DNA of 10,954 bases from Acidimicrobiia bacterium. Its GTDB lineage: Bacteria; Actinomycetota; Acidimicrobiia; Acidimicrobiales; AC-14. Shown piece after piece: positions 1 to 6,505 of this stretch; position 1 is the stretch's first letter; the number at the start of each line of letters is the position of its first letter. The position numbers and the translations under genes were made by a program. The notes beneath the pieces are model-generated. The model was not told the origin of the DNA. It did no database searches and was given only the letters and a program-made list of their open reading frames with translations. The stretch spans positions 1 to 10,954 of the forward strand of contig JAFASB010000283.1 in the NCBI GenBank assembly GCA_019244985.1. Direction: 5' to 3'.

Positions 1-1
1 T

Positions 2-445
2 GAGCTTCTCGAGTATGCCGGTCTCCTCCACGACATCGGCGAGCACGTATCGACGTCGAGCCATCACAAGCACAGCGCCTACCTGATCGAGCACGGGCGA
101 CTGCGGGGCTTCGACCCCGAGGAGGTGCTGGCGCTCGCCGCTCTCGCTCGCTACCACCGCAATGCCGAGCCCAAGCCCTCGCACGAGCCCTTTCGTTCCC
201 TGTCGCCCGAGCGCCAGGGGCGGGTCACGAAGCTGGCGGCGCTGCTCCGCCTGGCCGACGGCCTTGACCGCGGCCACCAGGGTGCCGTCGAAGGCATCGA
301 CGTGGAGATCGCTGACGACCGCGTCCGGGTAGACGTCCACGCGCCCGGAGAGGCAGACCTCGAGCTGTGGGGTGCACGGCGCAAGCGGGCGTTGTTCGAG
401 CGCGTCTTCGAGCGGCGGGTCGAGGTGGTCGGTCCACCGGTCTAG
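2..445 (+). CDS. ppx: Ppx/GppA-type exopolyphosphatase, C-terminal part (5' truncated)
   Basis: The open frame enters from the left edge of the window and ends at TAG 443-445, giving the last 147 residues of a longer protein. It contains the HD-like C-terminal domain of the Ppx/GppA phosphatases: LLHDIG at residues 8-13, a His-rich HHKHSAYLI at 21-29, ARYHR about 20 residues later, then KLAALLRLADGLDR. In this family the N-terminal actin-like ATPase fold, which lies outside the window, carries the active site that removes terminal phosphates from polyphosphate or hydrolyses pppGpp. The C-terminal domain supports polyphosphate binding. The following genes import phosphate and sense it, so an exopolyphosphatase role fits better than guanosine pentaphosphatase, but the two cannot be separated from this fragment. 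The ATG at 125 lies inside the conserved domain and is not the real start. Confidence 0.88.
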   Translation, partial: ELLEYAGLLHDIGEHVSTSSHHKHSAYLIEHGRLRGFDPEEVLALAALARYHRNAEPKPSHEPFRSLSPERQGRVTKLAALLRLADGLDRGHQGAVEGIDVEIADDRVRVDVHAPGEADLELWGARRKRALFERVFERRVEVVGPPV

Positions 446-448
446 CGC

Positions 449-492
449 CATCATCCGAAGTTCGGAGCCCGTTCATCTGTTGTTCAACTAAG
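449..492 (+). promoter_or_regulatory. PHO box: tandem 11-base GTTC repeats upstream of pstS
   Basis: Heptamers at 460 (GTTCGGA), 471 (GTTCATC) and 482 (GTTCAAC) start exactly 11 bases apart. A degenerate copy at 449 (CATCATC) keeps the same period. An 11-base period of GTTCACC-like direct repeats is the known form of actinobacterial PHO boxes bound by the PhoP/RegX3 class of OmpR-family regulators. The array lies about 65-105 bases before the pstS start, in the gap after ppx. Inference: it is the binding site through which phosphate starvation activates the pst operon. The 471 and 482 units are strong, 460 is half-conserved, and 449 is weak. Confidence 0.75.
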
Positions 493-519
493 CGCCACGA
501 GGCCTCTTCCTGTCCTCTT

Positions 520-525
520 TAGGTT
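520..525 (+). promoter_or_regulatory. pstS: Possible -10 element of the pstS promoter
   Basis: TAGGTT fits the actinobacterial TANNNT -10 pattern and lies 30 bases before the pstS ATG, downstream of the GTTC repeats. The corresponding -35 region (about 497-502) has no TTGACA-like sequence, as is common at activator-dependent promoters. The PHO repeats would then sit around -70 to -44 relative to a start near 532. This is a weak match and other -10 hexamers are possible. Confidence 0.3.
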
Positions 526-555
526 TCCCCCAAGAGCCCGACGAGGAGGCAGCTG

Positions 556-1629
556 ATGAGGCGAAGTCTTGGGTTGGTCGCAGTACTGGCGGCGCTGTCG
601 ATGGTGGCGGCCGCCTGCGGCAGCGACAACAACAAGAAGAGCTCGAGCTCGGGCACGACGGTGCCGACGGCTTGCGACCCGGGCACGGTCTCGGGTGCGG
701 GGTCGACGTTCGTCGCCAACATCGCCCAGCAGTGGATCAAGGACTTCCAGAGCAAGTGCTCGGGCGCCACCGTGACGTATCAGGGCGTCGGCTCGGGTGC
801 CGGGATCCAGCAGTTCACGGCGGGCACCGTCGACTTCGGTGCCAGCGACGTGGTGATGTCGGCCGCCGAAGAGCAGGGTGCGGTCGCCAAGGGCGGTCAG
901 GTGTCGACCATCCCGTGGTCGGGCGGCGGGATCGCTGTCGAGTACAACCTGTCGGGCGTCTCCAACCTCAAGCTGTCGCCTGAGACGCTCGCCGGCATCT
1001 TCGCCGGCAAGATCAAGAGCTGGGACGACCAGGCCATCAAGAACGACAACAGCGGCGTGTCGCTGCCGTCGAGTGGCATCCAGGTCATCCACCGCTCGGA
1101 CGGCTCGGGGACGACTGCTGCCTTCACCGGCTACCTGGCTGCGGTCGCTCCGATGGTCTGGACCGCCGGCGCCGCCAAGGATGTGCCGTGGCCGACCGGC
1201 CAGGGCGCCAAGGGCTCCGACGGCGTCACCGCGGCGGTGAAGCAGGCATCGGGCGCCATCGGCTACGCCGAGGTCTCCTACGCCAAGGGCAGCGGCCTGC
1301 CGATGGCGTCGATCAAGAACGCGGCCGGCAGCTTCGTCCAGCCCGATGCCAAGAACGTGACCGCGGCGCTGAGCGAGGCGCAGATCCCGGCCGATCTCAA
1401 GATCAAGCCGAACTACATGCCGACGGGTGCCGATGCGTATCCCATCTCCACCTTCACGTTCGTGCTGGCGTACACCAAGCAGAAGGACCCGGCCAAGGGC
1501 AAGGTGCTGAAGGACTTCCTCACCTACGCCGTGGGCCAGGGCCAGTCCACAGCCGACATGCTCTACTACGCACCGCTGCCGACCGACCTCCAGACCAAGG
1601 ACAAGGCGGCCGTGGACGCCATCTCGTGA
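556..1629 (+). CDS. pstS: PstS phosphate-binding lipoprotein of the Pst ABC transporter
   Basis: Extracytoplasmic receptor that captures inorganic phosphate and delivers it to the PstCA permease. The 357-residue product starts with a short signal peptide (MRR, then a hydrophobic run) ending in the lipobox AAAC, so Cys21 is the predicted lipidated residue. A Ser/Asn/Lys-rich linker (about 23-38) tethers the receptor domain. Family motifs follow in order: SGAGSTF at 46-52, GVGSGAG at 77-83, FGASD at 94-98, and HRSDGSGTT at 179-187, the last being the loop that hydrogen-bonds phosphate. A strong Shine-Dalgarno sequence AGGAGG at 544-549, six bases before ATG 556, fixes the start. It is the first gene of the pst operon and lies downstream of the PHO-box repeats. 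Two cysteines besides the lipidated one (Cys40, Cys68) could form a disulfide outside the membrane. Length and motifs are normal for the family. Confidence 0.96.
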   Translation: MRRSLGLVAVLAALSMVAAACGSDNNKKSSSSGTTVPTACDPGTVSGAGSTFVANIAQQWIKDFQSKCSGATVTYQGVGSGAGIQQFTAGTVDFGASDVVMSAAEEQGAVAKGGQVSTIPWSGGGIAVEYNLSGVSNLKLSPETLAGIFAGKIKSWDDQAIKNDNSGVSLPSSGIQVIHRSDGSGTTAAFTGYLAAVAPMVWTAGAAKDVPWPTGQGAKGSDGVTAAVKQASGAIGYAEVSYAKGSGLPMASIKNAAGSFVQPDAKNVTAALSEAQIPADLKIKPNYMPTGADAYPISTFTFVLAYTKQKDPAKGKVLKDFLTYAVGQGQSTADMLYYAPLPTDLQTKDKAAVDAIS

Positions 1630-1661
1630 CGTCCGAACACCGGTAGCACCCCGTTCCTGAA

Positions 1662-2639
1662 GTGGCCGTCGCCGCGCCGACCTCCGAACCGCTGGCACCT
1701 CGCCAGACGCGCGAGGTCCGGCGCGGCGATCGCGTCTTCAGGGGACTGACGCTCGGGTCCGGGCTGCTGATCCTCATCCTGATCGTCGCCATCGCCACCT
1801 TCCTCGTGTGGAAGGCGATCCCGGCGTTCCGCATTTCCGGTCTCCACTTCTTCACGGAGAAGGGGTGGTTCCCTGATGCCAAGCCCGCCAAGTTCGGCGT
1901 AGCGGCAATCGCCTTCGGAACGGTGCTGTCGAGCGTGATCGCCCTGATCCTCGTCGTGCCGGTGGCAATCGGCGCGGCCCTGGCGCTGACGGAGCTTGCG
2001 CCCCGGCGTCTCGGGACGGTCGGTGGCTACGTGATGGATGTGCTCGCTGCCGTCCCGAGTGTGGTCTACGGCCTGTGGGGTGTGTTCTTCCTCGTGCCGA
2101 AGCTGATCCCGCCCCAGCGATGGCTGTCGGTGCACGCATCGTTCATCCCGCTGTTCCAGAACAAGTCCAACACCTTCGGCAGATCGGTGTTCGCCGCCTC
2201 GGTCGTGCTGGCCATCATGGTGCTCCCGATCGTCGCCGCCATCGCCCGGGAGGTGTTCCGGCAGGTGCCGCGGGCGCACCGGGAGGCGGCGTTGGCACTG
2301 GGAGCGACGAGGTGGGAAACCATCCGCATGGCGGTGCTCCCGCCCAGCCGAAGCGGAGTTGTCGGGGCCGTCATGTTGGGCCTGGGCCGAGCGCTCGGCG
2401 AGACCATCGCCGTGGCGCTGGTGCTGGCGGCGACGTTCAACATCAATCTCCGCGTCTTGGAGCCGGGTGGCAACACGATCGCCGCCAACATCGCCACCAA
2501 GTTCGGTGAAGCCGGCATCGTCGGTCGCGAAGCCCTCATCGCATCTGGCCTCGTGCTGTTCGCCATCACGCTGGCCGTCAACATGGCGGCTCGCGCCGTC
2601 GTCTACCGCTCCACGCGGATCGCCGAAGGGAAAGTCTGA
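1662..2639 (+). CDS. pstC: PstC phosphate ABC transporter permease subunit
   Basis: Integral membrane half of the channel that passes phosphate from PstS into the cytoplasm, paired with PstA. The 325-residue protein has a cytoplasmic N-terminal stretch of about 30 residues and roughly six hydrophobic segments (about 30-50, 80-112, 125-147, 175-195, 230-257, 289-315). The permease EAA loop is clear at 208-227 (EAALALGATRWE at its start), the contact with the ATPase. It is followed by GLGRALGETIA at 240-250, a signature of PstC. The start is GTG 1662. It is the first start codon after the in-frame TAG at 1644, and no convincing Shine-Dalgarno sequence precedes it, so it may rely on coupling to pstS, which ends 32 bases upstream. 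The stop overlaps the pstA start (TGATG at 2637-2641). Confidence 0.95.
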   Translation: MAVAAPTSEPLAPRQTREVRRGDRVFRGLTLGSGLLILILIVAIATFLVWKAIPAFRISGLHFFTEKGWFPDAKPAKFGVAAIAFGTVLSSVIALILVVPVAIGAALALTELAPRRLGTVGGYVMDVLAAVPSVVYGLWGVFFLVPKLIPPQRWLSVHASFIPLFQNKSNTFGRSVFAASVVLAIMVLPIVAAIAREVFRQVPRAHREAALALGATRWETIRMAVLPPSRSGVVGAVMLGLGRALGETIAVALVLAATFNINLRVLEPGGNTIAANIATKFGEAGIVGREALIASGLVLFAITLAVNMAARAVVYRSTRIAEGKV

Positions 2640-3676
2640 TGGCAGCGGTGATCGGGCCTGTCGCCCTGACGCGACGAAGGCTGAGCCGCGCCGGGCTCGG
2701 GCTCATCGGTGCGGGCGCCATCGGCGCGACTGCCTTGTTGTTCACCGTCACCGACTTCCAGGGCGTCGTCGACTTTCTACTGGTCGCCTACCTCCTGTAT
2801 CTGGCCGGCCAGACGGCGGTGTCCTACCGCGTGGAGGGTTCGAGGTCGGCGAAGAACCGGCTCGCGCTCACGCTGCTGGTCAGCACCCTGTTTCTCGCTC
2901 TGGTGCCGCTCGTCGCCGTCCTCTATTACACGGCCCAGCGCGGCCTGCAGGCGATCACACCCGGGTTCTTGACGCACTCGATGAGTGGGGTCGGACCGCT
3001 CGACAGTGGAGGCGGCGCCTACCACGCCATCATCGGAACGCTTGAGCAGGTGTCGATCGCCAGCATCATCTCGATACCCGTCGGCCTGCTGGCGGCCATC
3101 TACCTCGTCGAGTACGGACGGGGACGCCTGGCGTACTGGATCCGGTTCTTCGTCGACGTGATGACCGGGTTGCCGTCCATCGTCGCGGGCCTGTTCATCT
3201 TCGCATTCTGGGTGCTCGCGTTGCACAAGGGGTTCTCGGGCCTGGCGGCGGGCATGGCACTTGCGATCCTGATGATGCCGATCGTCGTGCGTGCGTCCGA
3301 GGAGATGCTCAAGCTCGTCCCCGGCGACCTGCGCGAGGCGAGTTACGCCCTGGGCGTGCCGCGGTGGCGCACGATCCTTTCCGTCGTGCTCCCGTCGGCG
3401 TCGGCCGGCCTCACGACAGGAATCATCCTCGCCGTCGCCCGCGTGACGGGAGAGACTGCGCCGCTCCTGCTGACCGCGTTCGGGTTCGACGCCATCCGAA
3501 CCAATCCACTCAAGGGCGCCCAGTCCGGGCTCCCGCTTTACGTGTTCAACCAGGCGGGCTCGGCGTTCAACGTGGCAGTGGGGAGAGCATGGGCGGGTGC
3601 CCTTACGCTGATCACCATCGTGTTGATCCTGACCGTGCTCGCCCGGCTCCTCACCCGTCGTAACAGGCTTGTCTGA
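2639..3676 (+). CDS. pstA: PstA phosphate ABC transporter permease subunit, N-terminally extended
   Basis: Second permease subunit of the Pst transporter. The 345-residue product carries the EAA loop at about 233-252 (EASYALGVPRWR at its start) followed by ARVTGETAPLLLTA at 267-280, the usual PstA hallmark. Hydrophobic segments appear at about 76-98, 130-157, 167-192, 200-218, 255-280 and 315-338. Two further segments lie at the front, about 17-38 and 42-62. The typical PstA is near 280-300 residues with six segments, so the first 70 or so residues are an extension. The ATG overlaps the pstC stop by one base, which indicates translational coupling and one operon. The stop lies 13 bases before the preferred pstB start. 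The PstA/PstC assignment rests on gene order and the GETAP motif. Confidence 0.94.
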   Translation: MAAVIGPVALTRRRLSRAGLGLIGAGAIGATALLFTVTDFQGVVDFLLVAYLLYLAGQTAVSYRVEGSRSAKNRLALTLLVSTLFLALVPLVAVLYYTAQRGLQAITPGFLTHSMSGVGPLDSGGGAYHAIIGTLEQVSIASIISIPVGLLAAIYLVEYGRGRLAYWIRFFVDVMTGLPSIVAGLFIFAFWVLALHKGFSGLAAGMALAILMMPIVVRASEEMLKLVPGDLREASYALGVPRWRTILSVVLPSASAGLTTGIILAVARVTGETAPLLLTAFGFDAIRTNPLKGAQSGLPLYVFNQAGSAFNVAVGRAWAGALTLITIVLILTVLARLLTRRNRLV

Positions 3677-3689
3677 GCGGGGGTCCTCC

Positions 3690-4466
3690 GTGGCAAAACG
3701 CATCGACGTCGAAGGGCTGAACGCCTGGTACGGCGGGTTTCAGGCGCTCGCCGACGTGAACATGACGATCGAGCCGAAGCAGGTCACGGCCTTCATCGGG
3801 CCGTCGGGCTGTGGGAAGTCGACGTTCCTCCGGTCCCTCAACCGCATGCACGAGGTCGTGCCCGGGGCACGCGTCGCGGGCCGGGTGCTCCTTGACGACC
3901 AGGACATCTACGCTGACGGCGTCGACCCAGTCGCCGTCCGTCGTTCGATCGGCATGGTGTTCCAACGGCCGAATCCGTTTCCGACCATGTCGGTGCGCGA
4001 CAACGTGGCCGCCGGTCTCAAGCTGAACGGCGTACGGAAGAAGAGTCAGCTCGACGACGTCGTCGAGCGCTCCCTGCGTCAGGCCGGTCTGTGGGACGAG
4101 GTCTCCCACCGCCTCAACCGACCCGGTGGTGGCTTGTCGGGCGGCCAGCAGCAGCGTCTGTGCATCGCTCGGGCGATCGCGGTCGAGCCCGAGGTCCTCC
4201 TGATGGACGAGCCGTGCTCCTCCCTCGACCCCATCTCGACCCTGCGCATCGAGGACCTCATCGGAGAGCTGAAGGACGAGTACACGATCGTCATCGTGAC
4301 CCACAACATGCAGGAAGCTGCGCGCGTCAGCGACGTGACCGCCTTCTTCAATATCGCCGGCGCCGGCGAGCCCGGGCGGCTCATCGAGTGTGGGCCCACC
4401 ACCAAGATCTTCACGAAACCGGATGACACCCGGACCGAGGACTACATCACCGGACGGTTCGGGTAA
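3690..4466 (+). CDS. pstB: PstB phosphate ABC transporter ATP-binding protein
   Basis: Cytoplasmic ATPase that powers phosphate import through PstCA. The 258-residue protein, the usual PstB length, has Walker A GPSGCGKST at 37-45, a Q-loop in MVFQRPNPFP, the ABC signature LSGGQQQR at 149-156, Walker B LLMDEP at 170-175, and the switch histidine His205 in VTHN. MVFQRPNPFP and the NIAGAGEPGRLIE stretch are typical of PstB. I chose GTG 3690 because GGGG at 3680-3683 gives a ribosome site six bases upstream and the protein then begins MAKRIDVEGL, as in homologues. A TTG at 3669 would add seven residues and overlap pstA. The gap to phoU is 11 bases. Nothing is missing or broken. Confidence 0.96.
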   Translation: MAKRIDVEGLNAWYGGFQALADVNMTIEPKQVTAFIGPSGCGKSTFLRSLNRMHEVVPGARVAGRVLLDDQDIYADGVDPVAVRRSIGMVFQRPNPFPTMSVRDNVAAGLKLNGVRKKSQLDDVVERSLRQAGLWDEVSHRLNRPGGGLSGGQQQRLCIARAIAVEPEVLLMDEPCSSLDPISTLRIEDLIGELKDEYTIVIVTHNMQEAARVSDVTAFFNIAGAGEPGRLIECGPTTKIFTKPDDTRTEDYITGRFG

Positions 4467-4477
4467 GGGGAAGCCTC

Positions 4478-5116
4478 ATGGCCGAAGAGACACGCGTCGG
4501 GTTTCACAAAGATCTCGAGGAGATCGACCAGAAGGTCTTGCGGTTGTTCGCCATGGTCGCCGAGGGCGTGGCCAAGGCGACCGACGCGTTCCTCGCCAAC
4601 GACCGGGAAGCGGCAGAGTCGCTCATCGAGACCGATGCCGTCATCGACCAGCTCTACTGCGACGTCGAGGAGCTGGTGCAACGGCAGTTCGCAACCCAAT
4701 CGCCGATGGCGCGCGACATGCGGTTCCTTCTTTCCGTTCTGCGCATCGTGCCCGAGCTCGAGCGCAGCGGCGACCTTGCGGAGCACATCGCCAACCGGGC
4801 GACGCGCGGCGTGTCCGACAACGTCACGCCTCGCATCCGCGGCCTCATCGAGCAGATGGGCCATGTCGCCACCCAGATGTGGCGGGATGCCGCCGACGCC
4901 TACGTCGACCGTGACGGTGAAGCTGCGACCCGGCTCGCTGAGCGCGACGACGAGCTCGATGAGCTGCACAGCAGCCTCACCGCCGAGCTGGTGACGGGCC
5001 AGATCCGCGTCCCCATTGCTCTCGAAATGGCGCTCATCGCTCGCTTCTACGAGCGCCTCGGCGATCACGCCGTGAACATTGGTGAGCGAATCCGTTACAT
5101 CGCGGAGGGACTCTGA
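4478..5116 (+). CDS. phoU: PhoU phosphate-signalling regulator
   Basis: All-helical cytoplasmic protein that links the Pst transporter to the sensor kinase and represses the phosphate regulon when phosphate is plentiful. The 212 residues contain two PhoU repeats, each with the metal-binding signature: ERSGDLAEHIAN at 95-106 and ERLGDHAVNIGER at 192-204. The first helices (HKDLEEIDQKVLRLF at 10-24) match the family start. ATG 4478 is preceded by AGGGG at 4466-4470. Only 11 bases separate it from pstB, so it is very probably the last gene of the pst operon. A senX3/regX3-type pair follows, which places transporter, adaptor and signalling genes together. Confidence 0.95.
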   Translation: MAEETRVGFHKDLEEIDQKVLRLFAMVAEGVAKATDAFLANDREAAESLIETDAVIDQLYCDVEELVQRQFATQSPMARDMRFLLSVLRIVPELERSGDLAEHIANRATRGVSDNVTPRIRGLIEQMGHVATQMWRDAADAYVDRDGEAATRLAERDDELDELHSSLTAELVTGQIRVPIALEMALIARFYERLGDHAVNIGERIRYIAEGL

Positions 5117-5144
5117 CCGGTGCCTGGCGGGGGAGCGACGGGGC

Positions 5145-5190
5145 GGTGAACGGCAAATGAACTTCGCCGCCGGCAGGGGCGAGGTTCATT
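5145..5190 (-). promoter_or_regulatory. Second PHO-box array between phoU and senX3
   Basis: Read on the - strand, GTTCATT (5162-5156) is followed exactly 11 bases later by GTTCACC (5151-5145), a match to the actinobacterial PHO-box direct repeat. A third half-site, GTTCATT at 5184-5190, lies on the + strand facing the first two and abuts the putative senX3 -35 region. The gap between phoU and senX3 is only 107 bases. Inference: a PhoP/RegX3-class regulator binds here and controls the kinase-regulator operon, which would be autoregulation if RegX3 is the binder. Confidence 0.65.
5156..5190 (+). repeat. 13-base inverted repeat (operator or hairpin) after phoU
   Basis: The left arm at 5156-5168 (AATGAACTTCGCC) and right arm at 5178-5190 (GGCGAGGTTCATT) are inverted copies with one mismatch in DNA. 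In RNA that position is a U-G wobble, so a continuous 13-pair stem with a 9-base loop can form. It starts 40 bases after the phoU stop and could end the pst transcript. There is no U-run after the right arm, so a classical intrinsic terminator is not supported. Both arms contain PHO half-sites, so it may act as a DNA operator, an RNA hairpin, or both. Confidence 0.6.
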
Positions 5191-5216
5191 GCTCGCAGCC
5201 GACCGGACCGTAGGGT
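5189..5216 (+). promoter_or_regulatory. senX3: Predicted senX3 promoter giving a leaderless transcript
   Basis: TTGCTC at 5189-5194 and TAGGGT at 5211-5216, 16 bases apart, fit a -35/-10 pair. TAGGGT matches TANNNT at both ends. The GTG at 5224 is seven bases after the -10, where transcription would begin, so the message could start at its initiation codon. The GTTCATT half-site at 5184-5190 overlaps the -35. Confidence 0.45.
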
Positions 5217-5223
5217 GAATTTC

Positions 5224-6498
5224 GTGGGGGGTGCCGCCGTCGCGATCGCTGCCGTCCTCGCGGGCGCGCTGGTCATCGTCATCGTCTGGGCGTCGGCCTC
5301 TCGCCGTGCCTGCGCACGCCGTCTGTCGGTCCTGGCCACCCGCCTGGGTGCGCCGCACGCCGCGGCCGACCTCACCGGGCGCGCCCGCCTGGAGGCCTCG
5401 ATGGAGGCACTCGAACGAGTCGCCGAGGAGACGGCCACGCGACTGGACCGCAGCGCCAGCGCCGCCGAGCGACTGGCCCAGGCGCTCGACGCCCTCCACC
5501 AGGGCGTGGTGCTCTGCGACGAACAGGGGGAGGTCGTCTACCGCAACCTCCTGGCCGAGTCGTTCGCCGGCGCCCGCCACGCCGAGGCGCTCGCCGAGCA
5601 GGCGATCAGCGAGGTGCTGCAGGCGGCGGCCCTCGACGGCGAGCAACGCTCGCGCTCGGTCGACCTCTACGGCCCGCCGCGGCGCAACCTGCAGATCACC
5701 GCCGTGCCGCTTTCCGATGGCACGCGGTCGGTCGGGGCCGTGGCGGTCATCGAGGACGTGTCCGATCGCAAGCGCCTCGAGGCCGTCCGTCGTGACTTCG
5801 TCGCCAACGTCAGCCACGAGCTGAAGACGCCCGTGGGCGCGCTCGGTCTGCTCGCCGAGACGCTCGTCGACGAGGAGGACGCGGCGGTGATCCGCCGCCT
5901 GGCCCACCGCATGCAGGCCGAGGCGCTGCGCGTCGGCCGCATCATCCACGACCTCCTCGACCTGTCCCGCCTCGAGTCCGAGGAGTCTCCCGAGCGCGAG
6001 CCGGTCGGGGTCCATCTCATCGTCGGCCAGGCGGTCGAGCAGGTGCGGTCGGCAGCCGAGGCGCGTGAGGTCGAGCTCGACGTGGCCGAGATCCCGCGCC
6101 GGATCACGGTGCCCGGCGACCGCCGTCAGCTGGTGTCGGCGGTCTACAACTTGCTCGACAACGCCGTGAAGTACTCCGAGCGTGGTAGCAGCGTGCACCT
6201 CCGCTGCGCCACCAACGGCGACACGGTCGAGCTTGCCGTGCAGGACCACGGCATCGGGATCCCCTCTCGCGACTACGAGCGCATCTTCGAGCGCTTCTAC
6301 CGGGTCGACCGGGCCCGCAGTCGCGAGACCGGCGGCACGGGCCTCGGGCTTGCCATCGTGCGCCACGTCGCCACCAACCACGGCGGCCGGGTCTCGGTGA
6401 CCTCGCGAGAGGGCGAGGGATCGATCTTCTTGCTGCGGCTGCCGGCTGGTCCCGGACCGGTTGCCGTCTCAGGCTGGACGGACGCAGAGGCAGGGTGA
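5224..6498 (+). CDS. senX3: SenX3/PhoR-like phosphate sensor histidine kinase
   Basis: Membrane histidine kinase predicted to phosphorylate the response regulator encoded next. Domains in order (424 residues): one N-terminal membrane helix at about 4-23, a helical linker with coiled-coil character (about 45-85), a PAS-like domain (LDALHQGVVLCDEQGEVVYRN onwards, to about 165), the H-box FVANVSHELKTP with phospho-acceptor His198, then N-box LLDNAVKYS (310-318), G1 box DHGIGIP (341-347), F-box IFERFYRVD, and G2 box GGTGLGLAI (370-378). There is almost no extracytoplasmic segment, so phosphate status is probably received inside the cell, via PhoU/Pst and the PAS domain. I prefer GTG 5224: AGGG at 5212-5215 lies eight bases upstream, and a -10-like element suits a leaderless start there. 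GTG 5215 would add three residues. The stop is seven bases before the regulator start. The SenX3 name rests on the partner's RegX3 similarity, and PhoR is the alternative name. Confidence 0.9.
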   Translation: MGGAAVAIAAVLAGALVIVIVWASASRRACARRLSVLATRLGAPHAAADLTGRARLEASMEALERVAEETATRLDRSASAAERLAQALDALHQGVVLCDEQGEVVYRNLLAESFAGARHAEALAEQAISEVLQAAALDGEQRSRSVDLYGPPRRNLQITAVPLSDGTRSVGAVAVIEDVSDRKRLEAVRRDFVANVSHELKTPVGALGLLAETLVDEEDAAVIRRLAHRMQAEALRVGRIIHDLLDLSRLESEESPEREPVGVHLIVGQAVEQVRSAAEAREVELDVAEIPRRITVPGDRRQLVSAVYNLLDNAVKYSERGSSVHLRCATNGDTVELAVQDHGIGIPSRDYERIFERFYRVDRARSRETGGTGLGLAIVRHVATNHGGRVSVTSREGEGSIFLLRLPAGPGPVAVSGWTDAEAG

Positions 6499-6505
6499 CT
6501 GATAC

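Noticed and set aside
641..660. Short AGCTCGAGCTCGGG-type repetition inside pstS
   Set aside because: It encodes the Ser-rich linker after the lipid anchor and needs no other explanation.
484..1698. Long open frame (404 codons) on the - strand across pstS
   Set aside because: It is the antisense shadow of pstS: the product is Arg/His/Gly-rich without recognisable domains, and the + strand frame has a lipobox, family motifs and a strong ribosome site.
3669..3689. TTG start for pstB at 3669
   Set aside because: It would overlap pstA and add seven residues not expected in PstB. GTG 3690 has a GGGG ribosome site at six bases and gives the family length.
5095..6381. Long open frame (428 codons) on the - strand across the kinase gene
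   Set aside because: High GC at third positions removes stops on the opposite strand. The + strand frame has every histidine-kinase motif.
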